In this document: positions 24,546 through 35,378 of the stretch, one piece after another
How positions within the stretch are numbered: position 1 is the first letter of the stretch
Layout of the letters: the number at the start of each line of letters is the position of its first letter
Source of the DNA: Mallotus nudiflorus
Lineage: Eukaryota > Streptophyta > Magnoliopsida > Malpighiales > Euphorbiaceae
Length of the DNA: 64,000 bases
Reading direction: 5' to 3'
Assembly: GCA_947683625.1 (NCBI GenBank)
Contig: CANTUR010000047.1
Location: 4,588,001-4,652,000 of the forward strand
Made by a program: the position numbers and the translations under genes
The notes under the pieces: generated by a model
What the model was told of the DNA's origin: nothing
What the model saw: the letters and a program-made list of their open reading frames with translations, nothing else
Databases searched by the model: none

Positions 24546-27500
24546 ATTCACAACTCACTTTACTTTTTTTTTCTTTTGATTTTTCTATCTACTTTTTTTG
24601 TCTTTAAGATAGTTGTTGGCCATTGAAGAAAAGCGATAAAAAAAAAAGTAAAAATTAGATAAACAAATAAAAAAATGAATAGATGAAACGAGAAAATTTT
24701 TTAAGAGAAAATTCCTGGTTGTTTAATTTTTTTTGGAGATGATATTGACAATATCATGCAATAATAGAGAGAAAAATTTACAGGAAAAGAAAAATAGGGG
24801 AGAAGAAGAAGACCAATTTTGAAGGTTTCATGCAAGAGGTAGATGATGAAAAGAGAGAAAAAAAATTGCAAAGAAAGGAAGAAAAAAATACTATTGAAAA
24901 AGTTTTTTTATTTTTCATATTTTTAAAATAATAAACTTAGGGATACATATTTTTGAAAATATTTTAATTTTTTTATACATTTATGAAAAAATTCCTAATT
25001 TTTTTGAATGGTGAAGCGTTTGAGAGTTGGAATTGGGCCATAGCCCATCACTGAGTTTGTGTACATATATATATATAATAATAATAATAATAATAACTTC
25101 GTTTTGTAGACCAGAGTTCGTTGGTAAAGAATGGTGATGGGGTAGAGTGTAATTAAATGCATATTTGCAACAAAAAAAAAAAAAAAAAGGTTTTGAGATG
25201 CTGCTCAATACTTTTTTACTTTGCAATCTTGAGGGTTGACTACTTGATTTTTTCTTTAAGCCCATTTGGGGTGGGGGTTGGAAGGGAATACTCCATCACA
25301 AAATGTAAGAGCTTTGACCTAATGCATGTGGGTTGATTATTGGAAATTTTTCAAAAAAAATTAAAATTACAGTTAATTTTTTTAAATTCGGTATTTGATA
25401 ATAATTATTTCAAAAATACATTAGTTATTTTCATATATCAAAAAACAATCAAAACAATTGAAACAATCATACAAATAACTGAAATAATCAACTATAATAA
25501 TAAATAATGCTTAGTGAAAACAATCAAAACAACTAAAAAAAATTACAACACATTCACCAAATAAATGAAAACCCATAAATAAACAAAAATCTATGTCAAA
25601 AAATAAAATGATAAAAAAAAAAAATAGAATCCAAGAATCACCCAAGTACCAATAATAAAAAAAATCCACTCATCAAATAAAATAAAAAACTCATGAATTG
25701 GCAAAAATCTATGAATACCCATATTATCTGAAACATAAATCTAAAAATAAAATAAAAAAAGAAAAAGAAGAAATATTGATTACAATCATTTGATTTTTTT
25801 ACTGTTGAAAATGGGGTTAGTTTTACAAATTTTGTTATAGTTAGTTATGAATTTAGTTGAAAACATAGAAAGTTTTATTAATTTTACAAAATTATAAGAA
25901 GAAAAGAAAATTACATACAATGTGAAAATAAAAAGTAAAAAAAAAATTATAAAAATAAAAAAGAGATAAATATGAAAAAATAATTCTAACTTTAATAAAT
26001 TTTGATTACAATGTACAATATTCATTACAAAAAATTTACATTATAATTTTAGCTTGATTATAACAATCACAACTAAATATATGGATAGTGCAAAATTAGG
26101 GGCAAATTATATTATAGACCATTATCTATATTGCAATATGGATCAAAGATCTATAATATGTGCGAAAGAACAAAAATCATCAACAAACCATGTTCGGTTA
26201 GGCCATAAACACGATATCTAACAATTTCTCTTCATATAAATACCTTGATGTTCTTTAAAGTTTTCTCCATTTCTTTGCTTTCTTCACCGATCAAACTCTT
26301 TGTTTGGTTTTGTTTTGTTTTGAGGAAGGTATTGAAAAAACTTAAGAAGCTTTTGTAGGTAAGAAATCACTCCAATACTTTCATGAGAGGTCATCATAAA
26401 GAAATTAACATTAAGAGCTTACCCTTGCAAATAGGTTTTTTTTATTTTTTATCTTTGTTTATTATTTGAGGCTATTTGAAAAGATACCATAGATAAATTT
26501 CAAGATGGTGGGTTTTGCATGAGTAGCTTATCTTTGTTATCTTTGCAAATAGTTTTTTTTTTTAAAAGGTACAAAAACCCCTTTAACGTTTTGCTCTAAC
26601 TTCATTTTTTCCCACAATGTTTTTTAAGGTCCAAATAAACCTTTAACATTAACAAAATAACACAAAGTCACTTTTCCAAAAGATACTGATTACCTATTAA
26701 AACATGTTGATGTGGCAAATGGGTCCTACCAAATTGCCATTAAACACCATATATGAATAAAGAACTCCTTATGTAGGACCTACACATTTGGTATAAAAAA
26801 AATAATGATAGCCAAATCTAAAGACACATATCACAGAAAAAGAAAAAAACCCATCCCTCTATTTCCACTCCTTCCTTTCTTTCTGTCTCTCTCCCTTCAC
26901 CAGATGATAAAGAAGCCACCCACCAAATAACCCATATATATATATATATTGATAAAGAACAACCCATATATAAACTATTAATGGAGCTAACCCACTACAA
27001 AATTGGATGATAAAGAACACAAGAGCAAGCAAGGACATAATACTTGATGGGTTGCACAAATAACACATGCATACAAGCACGAAATGCATTAAAGTAGCAC
27101 TTGAAATTTGTATCCAGGAGAAGGGTCAGGCTTTAACAAAATCAATAATAAAAGTTTACCAGTGTGCAATATTCTAAAAAAATCAAAATGCATTTTTTAT
27201 TTTCCTTGAAAATTAAAAATCAATGAAGCAATAAACCGTCAATAAGGATATCAGAATGCTGATATATAATCACTATCAATCTTGAACCATAAAAAAAAAA
27301 TAGTTGCGCAAATCATCAGAAGAAAACCAAAATTTTGCCTAAGACACAATTCACGTGCATAAATAAACATACCGAGCAAAGAAATATCAAACAATTGTAC
27401 ATTGATTGATGCATTTTCCTTGGCTTGCACTTTGCAAACACCATCTGCCTTATCATCCTTAGTATCCTCATCAATCCCCAAATTCAAATCGAACCTGCAT

Positions 27501-27958
27501 TCCCTCTTCTGATTCCCAAATTCAAATCAAGCAGCACCTCCTTGGAACCCCACTTATAGCACTTCATTCAAATTAATAGCAAAACTTAAAATAAGGGCAG
27601 GAGTATCGCCAAGGGTCATCACTGGTTCGTTAGGATAACTCAAAAATGCAAATGGTGATGATAATGACATTATTTCTCTGGTGAAAGCTTCAGTCCAAGC
27701 CTTTCATCATCCAACTCAGGCTCTTCTTAGTCCAATTGCCCACTCACAATGATAAAATGATGACACAACACATAGAAAAATCTTTGTAGCAAACAGAGCA
27801 AAATTGCTTGTATAATCATGAGGACAATGAATCGGTTGGGGATCCAAACCATTGCTATTTATAATGATGTAGTTAGAGACTCGCTTCATGTTAAATCAAC
27901 TAACAAGGTTGTGTATATCATTGAGTCGAGGTTGTCCACCTCCTACTTGGTTGAGTTC

Positions 27959-29450
27959 TGAAAAGAGTCCTAGAAGGGGGTGAATAGGACTATCAAATAA
28001 AAATGAGAAATTAAAAGAATTCTTCACAAGAATTGAATAGAAGTTGAGAAGGAAGAATGAAGAACACAAAGATTTAAGGAGTTCGGATTCAACAACAATT
28101 CTACGTCTTTACCTAACTTATCTCTAAGTTAGGATTTTCAATCACCCATAATTTTATTCACAAGATTGAGATTACACAAGAGTTTTATGGCTCACTCTTA
28201 CAACCTTACAACTTGAGTTTTCAAGGCTTACTCAAAAAACTAAAACCAAAACCCAAACCCAAGTGTTTCAATGGATAACACTTAAACCAATTCCTTAAGA
28301 AATAAATCTCACTTCCCTTCAAATCTAACCCAAGATTTAAGATGAAGAAAAATTCTATTTCTAACACACAACCAACTCTCACAAGAGTTATACAAACAAA
28401 GAATTGTTTAAGAGAATTTGAGAGCTCAATAAATGCTTAAGAAAGAAAGAATGATAAATAAGTTTCTTAAATTTTATTTAACTTTAGAGATGTTTATATA
28501 GACAAACATTAAAAAATATAGTTGTTGGAGGTGCAAAAATATGTCCAACATCTATATTTTGAATTGTTGAAAGTGATGTTGTCAAACAACTATTCATAGA
28601 TTAAAACTGTGATTGGCTACTTAAGATGTTTGAATTTGCCCACACTTTCTTCATAAAATCTATAAATATTTGAATTAGCTTTCCATATAATTTTAATCAC
28701 CTAAATTGGACTTTTTTAGCTCAAGATATATCTAAAATACTAAGATATGTGTAATTTGAAATGCAAAGCACTGTCAGACAGTTATACCCAAGTCGAACCC
28801 ATGATTTGATATTGAATAAGTTTTAATTTGCCTATACTTTCTTTATAAAAGTTGTAGATATCTGAATTATCTTTCCATATCATTTTAAATCACCTAAATT
28901 GGACTTCTGTAGCTCAAGATATGTCCAACATACTAAGAGCTATGTAATATGAAATGCAGACTACTGTTAGAAAACTATACACAAATTGAAGCCGTGATTT
29001 TCTATTGAAGAAATTTGAATTTGCCCATACTTTATTCATTAAAGTTGTATATATTTACTTATCTTTCTATATCATTTTGAATCACTTTAATTAGACTTTT
29101 ATAGCTCAAGATATGTCTACAATACTAAGAGCTGTGAAATTTGAAATAACAACTGCATATGTGGATTTCGACTTAATATTTGCATATCTAAATGAACTCA
29201 AATTTTAACAAGAAAGCCCAATTAAATCTAAAAATTTTTACTTCAAATGTGAAGAAGATAACTTTTAATTATAAAACTCTAAGGATGTTAAAAGCCTCCT
29301 TGAATCTCAGAGGTCGAATCAGCCCAAGATAATCATACTTCATTTTAACTTCCAATGGAGTCCTAACTTATACACACTTAAAAAAAATTAAATGATAAAA
29401 ATGAAGTTTGTTAATATCAAAATTAAGATTGATTATTACTAAGGTTAATA
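27959..29450 (-). mobile_element. Solo LTR of a Sirevirus-like Copia element
   Basis: The segment begins TGAAAAGAGTCCTAGAAGG and ends CTAAGGTTAATA, matching the two termini of the LTRs at 31699-32874 and 42930-44099. It shares their first ~300 bp, including a CACCTAACTTATC-type block (here TACCTAACTTATC), but its middle differs. Flanks are AGTTC at 27954-27958 and AGTTA at 29451-29455, an almost perfect 5-bp target duplication. There is no internal domain, so it is a recombination-derived solo LTR. It sits inside the inverted-repeat element, which dates it as the later insertion. Confidence 0.8.
28625..29160 (+). repeat. Three ~192-bp tandem units within the solo LTR
   Basis: Copies are anchored by AATTTGCC at 28633, 28825 and 29018. 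Each copy then has a CTTTCCATATCATTTT-like block, a TTTTGTAGCTCAAGATAT-like block and an ACTAAGA segment. The third copy runs into unique LTR sequence with a weak fourth trace. The units expand this LTR relative to its relatives. Confidence 0.75.
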
Positions 29451-29951
29451 AGTTATTTGAATGGTTTTTCAATTGCTGAATCTGTTATTCATACTGGTGC
29501 TTAGGTCGCCTTTATGCACTTTTTTTAATACTTCTACACTTTTTTTATTTTGATTTTTGATGGCAAATGTATGGGACCCATAAGCCACATAATCATACTT
29601 TAACAGAAATTCTCATGGTTGTAAACAATATTAAATAGTGGGTTGATTTTGTGTTATTTTGTTAACATTAAGGGTTGGACCTTAAAAATGTTATAGGGAA
29701 AATTGAACTTAGGGCAAAATGTTAAGGGAGTTTTTATACCTTTTCCATTTTTTTCTTTATGTATTATTCATTTGAATAAGTAAATCATGATTACTTATTC
29801 TCTTTTTCCAAAAATTGGATGATATCATTCTAATTTATGGTCACTGCTGAAAATATAATTTTCTAAAGAAAAGCATTTCCAAGCAAAATAGAGAATGTGA
29901 GCACTACTGTACATAAAAGTGGCTTAGGCATTTTTGACACTATTATAGAGT

Positions 29952-30323
29952 GGCACAATACATACATGACCTCATGTACTTGTCACTTTTTATCAGTTTA
30001 ACATCTCAACTTATAGTTTTATCATTTTGACACTTGAACTTGACTATAATGCAATTTTGAAATCCCAGTAAACACATATAGCATGAAATAGTAAATTAAT
30101 ATGTGTCACATTATAAGGGTTTGTCTAACTAGAAACTATAAGTAAAGGTGTTAAACTGATAAAAAAGTGACAAGTACAGGGGTTGGTAGATGCATTATGT
30201 CATCATATTAGCGTAAACTAATGCATTTTAGCTAAGTTCAGGTGTTAAAATGACAAAACTATAAGTTTGGGTGTCAAACTAACAAAAAGTGATAAGTACA
30301 GAAGGTCATGTATATATTATGTC
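29952..30323. mobile_element. 372-bp MITE with 10-bp target-site duplication (Mutator type)
   Basis: Termini GGCACAATACATACATGACC and, in reverse complement, GACATAATATATACATGACC begin inverted repeats of about 95 bp. The flanking 10 bp ATTATAGAGT is repeated exactly at 29942-29951 and 30324-30333. A 9-11-bp duplication points to Mutator-like transposase. The middle of the element (about 30130-30205) carries a third copy of the terminal arm, so the present element is a compound of an inner and an outer end. It has no coding capacity. Confidence 0.82.
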
Positions 30324-30333
30324 ATTATAGAGT

Positions 30334-31698
30334 TGGACTGTCTTCTGGTTTCCAGTCAAATTAATGGATAATAGTGGACAAAAATTGAAAAAATGACTGA
30401 ATATGTGAAAAAAATCAACCGTGAAGTGAACCTGTAAGTGAAAATCAATAAAACTACAGGTCAAAGTTAGTGAACCTGTAGCAAGCTCATTGATTTTTAC
30501 CTGCAGGTTCATTGATCCTTAATAAACATGCAAATGAAGATCAACGAACCTACATGAAAAAAAAAATTTGATGAAAAAAATGCATGTTTTTTTTATCTCG
30601 CACTTGTAATGACCCCTATACTATATTGCAATATAGATAGGGTTACATGATATAACAATTGGAAATTAGGACCAGAATAATGCCGCAATAAATAAAAAGG
30701 ATTTTTTCATAAATACCTCAAAACACAACCAAAACAACAAAAATACCTCAAGTTTTTCAAAATTACCCGCATGCCTTCTTCCTAAAAAATAATTATGCGA
30801 ATGTACTTGCATCTTCTTCCTTTTCCATATCTTCTTCTTCTTTGTTTTTCATTTTCATTTTCTTTCTTTTTCTCTAAAACTTTCTACTTTAAAAGTGCAT
30901 AAAAAAAAAAGCCAAGAGCTTCATGTGAGTTTGAATTTCTTCATTTTCTTTGATATATTGGGTGAGTTTGGATTTTGTTAGTTTTACATGAGTGTTCAAA
31001 TAAAAAGACAAGAGCTTCATTCATAGACCTACATTCAACCTTTTTTTTTTCTTTTTTTTAGGTACACAAAAGCATTTAAAGTAAGCAATTATCAGCAATC
31101 AAAAGGAACAAAAATGGCAATTGATCTAAAAATTTGATAAAAGGCAAAAAGAACCCTCCTCCTCTTGATGGAGACAATATTGCTCTTCTCAAACCTATGT
31201 AATCTTCTCTCTTTCTTGAAGTTTTCAATTTTCAAAAAAAAAAAAAACCTTTTCTTGTTTTGCTTATGAATTTGTGATTTCTAGTACGTTGTTGAATAAA
31301 AATAAGGAATGTCAATCTTTGATAATTTTTTCATCATCTAATTTTGTTCTCTTCATTTTGATTCAATTTCATCAATTTAATTTCCTTTCTTTATCTGTTT
31401 CTTTGATTTGTATCATTATTATATTTTGGTGATTAGTTTCAATTTTGTTTTACTAATTGATGATTGCAGAGGTGTTTGGTTGAATGGAAGAAGATATTAT
31501 TCATGTCATAGATGAAACATCATTTTTTAATGGTTTTAGTTATTTCTGCCCATATATTAGTGGGTAGCATTCAGTATTTGTTGGGTCTTTTGGGATCTTA
31601 ATTTCATGGTGTTTAGACACCTTTTGGTGTAGATAGCAATCTATCATTATTTGTCTTCTCTTAAGTTGCCCTGTGTTGCTTAATTTAAGAATTAGTTG
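30334..31698. other. Non-coding spacer with small inverted repeats
   Basis: At 30425-30520 the phrase GAACCTGTA and its partners recur in both orientations around AATCAATA/CATTGATTTTT, forming a short imperfect hairpin. The remainder is T-rich sequence with CTTCTTC runs (30815-30870), with no splice-supported frame. The last bases before 31699 include AGTTG, the target duplication of the following Copia element. Confidence 0.5.
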
Positions 31699-32874
31699 TG
31701 AAAGTGCCTTTTAAGGGGGGGGGGGGGGGGGGGGGTAAATAAGGCTAATGAAGGATTTTAGAAAAATTAAAACGAATTTAAGGAATGAATTAAAATTGAA
31801 AAAGAATAAAGTAGAAAGAATAATGAATATAGAAATATTAGGAGTTCAGATTCTAAAAAATCCTATGTCTCCACCTAACTTATCTCTAAGTTAGGATCTT
31901 TCAATACCCACAATCTTATTCATAAAATTGAGATTACAAGTGGTTGAGGCTCACTCTTCAACCTTACATAAATAAGAGTTTTAAGGCTAACTCTTCAACC
32001 AAAACAAAAGAGTTTATAGACTCACTCTTAAACCAATTCCCAAGTGTTTTAATAGCTAAATACTTTAACCAATTCCACTAGAAATATACATTCTCTTCTA
32101 ATCTATCCTAAGAATTAGATGAAGATGAAGTCTTATTTCTATCACACAACCAACTCTTACAAGAGTTAATTAATACAAAGAATATTGATACTAAGAAAAA
32201 ATGAAGCTTAATGAATGTTTAAAGAGTTTTTGATAATCAAAGATTAATGTAATGTGTATTTTTTTATCACAACTCTAAACCATATATACATATAGATTAA
32301 GCTTCAAAAATATGGTTGTTGGAGCCAATGATTATGTCTCCAACATCTCTTTCTTTTAATAATTTCAAAAATATATCCGTTGGATATTTATAAGGTTTGT
32401 TGTCACCATAGAAGCAAGGATTTAGTCACAACCCTTTTCTGAGCTGAATCACAAGCTTTCTCATCATGGCAGCCTTGCTTCAGTCATAGACCTTTGCTAA
32501 AAAATATGGTTGTTGAGCTAATGATTATGTCTCCAATGTCTCTTTCATTCAATAATTTTAAAAATATGTCTGTTGGATTTTTATGAAATTTGTTGTCACC
32601 ATGGAAGCAAGCCTTCAGTCAGAGCCTTCTATTGAGTGTCACCATGGTAGCCTTACTTTAGTTATAGCCCTTTATTGAGCTGAACTATAAGCTTTTTGTC
32701 ACTATGACATCCTTGCTTTAGTTGCAGTCCTCTGCTAAGATGAATTATGACTTGGCTTTCATTGAGAGTAATATTGTACCAATGCTTATAATCACACTCA
32801 AATAAAGAACATTAAATGCTCAAAACTAAGTTTGTTAATATCAAAATCAAGATTGATTATTGCTAAGGTCAACA
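31699..32874 (-). repeat. 3' LTR of the Sirevirus-like Copia element
   Basis: This 1176-bp LTR begins TGAAAGTGCC and ends GGTCAACA on the + strand. It contains an internal duplication of ~194 bp (TATGGTTGTT at 32311 and 32505) and shorter GTCACCATGG-CAGCC-type subrepeats. Compared with the partner at 42930-44099 it shows many substitutions and small indels plus an expanded G run near its start. Confidence 0.88.
31715..31735 (+). repeat. 21-bp poly-G run
   Basis: An uninterrupted run of 21 G residues lies near the LTR edge. The corresponding place in the other LTR and in the solo LTR has only five G, so this is an expansion, or possibly an assembly artefact. On DNA or RNA it could form a G-quadruplex. 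Confidence 0.85.
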
Positions 32875-34439
32875 ATCTCTCCATTTTTTACTTTGACAAA
32901 CTTATTTTAAGTTTGAGAAAATAATATAAAGTGTAAGTGTGTGATGTTTTGATTTCATTAAAATAAATAAATTATACTCCCCTTTAATTTATGCAAATTA
33001 TAAAAGTAATGAATTTAAGGAGTAAGGAAAATAAATAATGAAGAATATCAATGGAGTGAGAATTAATTTAAAGAATAATGAAATTATAAGAATCTCCCCA
33101 GCTTTGTTATGAAAAAAATAAAAAAATCTTTTGAAAAAGATACCAATTAAAATATTTAATATATTTCTTTATTACTCCCTTTTTTGAACATGGTAAGAAA
33201 TATAAATTTATAAATTATTCCCTTTGACAAAAATAGAAACAACATAAAATTTATCATGAGGGAAACAAAAATATGGCCTAACATGACAAATGTGTTTAAA
33301 ATATGATAACATAATAATTAACACTAATGTTAGTCAACATGGAAGGAAATAATTTCAAACATATGAAAAAAATAATTAGTAGTACTTAACTTATCACAAA
33401 TATAGTACATATTTCATATGATCATATAGAGTTTAGTTTTAAAGGAAACAAAAGACCAATAAGCAAAACAATGTAAATAAAGATAGTTCAAATCTTAAAC
33501 AAAAATGTCCATCTAGTCAAGTATCACACACATATAAACAAAGTAAAAGTATCACACACGTATAAACAAAGTAAGCAAAATAAGGCTTTTTATGACATAT
33601 AAAAAATATAGCAAAACTAGTCACACTTACAGTGTTACCACGCATGCATAAACAAAATTATATAAAATAAATTCAAGTATTCAAACTTAAATATTTCACC
33701 CCTTTTGTCAAAATACAAAAAGAAATTTTAATAACATTAAAATTTCATTAATGAAAAGAATAGAGTTACAATGATATTAAAATATTAGTTGTAAAATAGA
33801 GAGAAATATAAAAAGACATAAAACTAACAACTTATGATTTATATCCAGAAAATAAACCGAACTTAAACTGACAAAAAAAAAAACCATAAAACAAACTAAC
33901 AGCTCAAAACTTAGATACTGAAAATAAACCAAATAGAAATTGGTGAAAACACATAAAATATATAAAAATAACTAGTCTTGTTGAGAAGGAGGAAAGAGGG
34001 AATGATTTTGCTAAATTAAAATAATTAATTTATTGAATTTAACTCAATAATTAATTATCAATTTGCAAAATAGGAAGGTTTTTAAAAAAAAAAAATTGAA
34101 TGAACATATCATAATGAGTTAAAAAAAATTGAATGAACATATCATAATGAGTTAAAAATTGAATGAACATATCATAATGCACATATTGAATTTAAACATA
34201 TATAAATGCATGAAAATTAAAAAAATGTTATGCTTATTTTGAACAGTTAATTTATTGAAATAATTTCAACAATCATTATTAAATAGCAAAAAAAAAAAAA
34301 TTTAAAAATGTTAAGATCAAAATCAAAATTAATAATCAAAGCAATCAATAAGCACAACATGATTTCACATGAAAACAGTCCAACCATCAATTAAGCATAA
34401 AATCAAAACAAACTAGAATCATCAATCATACCAAGTTCA
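32875..34439 (-). other. Non-coding 3' region of the Copia element
   Basis: This stretch lies between the RNase H end and the 3' LTR, where some Sireviruses carry an additional envelope-like frame. No such frame is recognisable; the sequence is A/T-rich. It contains a 28-bp direct duplication near 33508-33565 (GTATCACACAC-TATAAACAAAGTA) and a threefold ~36-bp tandem repeat at 34084-34179 around TTGAATGAACATATCATAAT. Confidence 0.6.
34084..34179 (+). repeat. Threefold ~36-bp tandem repeat
   Basis: Three copies of TTGAATGAACATATCATAAT are separated by GAGTT plus A-runs of decreasing length. Copies are nearly identical, so the array is recent relative to the surrounding decayed element. Confidence 0.85.
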
Positions 34440-35373
34440 TGATTAATGAAATTTTATTCCTCTTCATTGAGAGATTTGGTGAAGGTATCTACAAGTTGAT
34501 TATATGTATCAACAAATTCAAGTGTGATATCACAATTTTCAACCTAATCACATAAGAAATGATGTCTAATGTCTATATTCTTAGTTCTTAAATGTTGAAT
34601 GAGATTTTTGCTAAGGTTAATAGCACTTGTATTGTCATATTTGATTGGAATGTGATCAAGTTTTATACCATAGTCTAACAATTGTTGTTTTTTCCATAAA
34701 ACTTATGAACAACAAAGACTTGCTACAATATATTCAGTTTCAGTAGTGGACAAGGAAACTAAAACTTATTTCTTACTAAACCAAGAAGCTAAACATTTTC
34801 CTAAAAATTGACAAGTTCCAGAAGTGCTCTTTCTATCTAGTAAACTATTGACAAAGTCTGCATTTGAATAACTAATCAAGTCAAAAGAAGAACTTCTAGG
34901 ACACCAAAGTCCTAAATGCAAACTTCCACTTAAATATTTAAAAATTCTTTTAATTGAATTCAAATGAGACTATTTAGGACTAGATTAAAACCTAGCACAT
35001 AAGCAAGTAGCAAACATAATGTCGAGTCTATTAGCAGTTAAATAAAAAAGGGATTCAATTATACCTCTAAAGCATTTTTCATCAACCAGCTTTTGATTCT
35101 CAGCCTTGTTGAGTTTGGTAGTGGTACTCATAGAAGTTTTGCTTGATTTAGTTCCATCCATATCAAACTTCTTGAGATATCTCTTGCATATTTAGTTTGA
35201 TTGATGAATATCTCATCCTTACATTGTTTGATTTGTAGTCCAAAGAAGAATTTGAGTTCGCCTATCATGCTCATTTCAAATTCTCCTCATATTAACTTAG
35301 AGAAATCCTCACATGAGAAATGGTTAGTAGCATCAAAAATAATATCATCAACATATATTTACATAATAAGTAA
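34440..35373 (-). pseudogene. Copia RT C-terminus and RNase H, degenerate
   Basis: On the minus strand the region starts with the YVDD reverse transcriptase active-site box just inside the breakpoint and continues through GELKFFFGLQI-like sequence. At 34963-34766 it reaches the start of RNase H (SNADFVNSLLDRKSTSG). It ends near 34440 with a sequence resembling the family's terminal D-x-F-T-K-S-L-N segment. Several in-frame stops and frameshifts interrupt it, so no functional product is possible. The N-terminal half of the same RT lies across the nested insertion at 38721-39182. Confidence 0.8.
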
Positions 35374-35378
35374 GTCAT

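Larger units (their letters stand above)
14586..26564. other. ~12 kb gene-free, A+T-rich intergenic region
   Basis: No open frame here has splice context, codon structure or family resemblance. A few islands are less A/T-rich and non-coding: 16380-16720, 17580-17760, 18590-19280, 22740-22950 and 25000-25300. They may be remnants of old elements or unannotated non-coding transcripts. Separate entries list the SINE-like pieces, tandem repeats, microsatellite and low-complexity blocks. A poly-T run lies at about 19295-19318. The 22740-22950 island contains the near-palindrome AAACGGCGTCGTTT, a type of motif often met near plant promoters, but no gene follows it. Confidence 0.6.
26565..29744. mobile_element. 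MULE-like terminal-inverted-repeat element containing a nested solo LTR
   Basis: The left terminal inverted repeat (26565-26740, beginning AAAAGGTACAAAAACCCCTT) is matched in reverse complement by 29560-29744 (ending AAGGGAGTTTTTATACCTTTT). The match runs through a shared GTTAACATTAA-like block to a GGCAAATGGGTCC region. The 3.18-kb interval is mostly explained by a 1.49-kb solo LTR at 27959-29450, leaving an original element of about 1.7 kb. No transposase is visible. At 27251-27640 the minus strand has a short frame with Asp/Glu/Lys-rich residues and DLNLG-type motifs that could be captured host DNA. Long terminal repeats of this style are common in Mutator-like elements, but no 9-11-bp target duplication could be confirmed. 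Confidence 0.65.

Noticed and set aside
32875..34439. Envelope-like third frame expected in some Sireviruses
   Set aside because: No open frame, signal peptide or membrane segments remain in this stretch.
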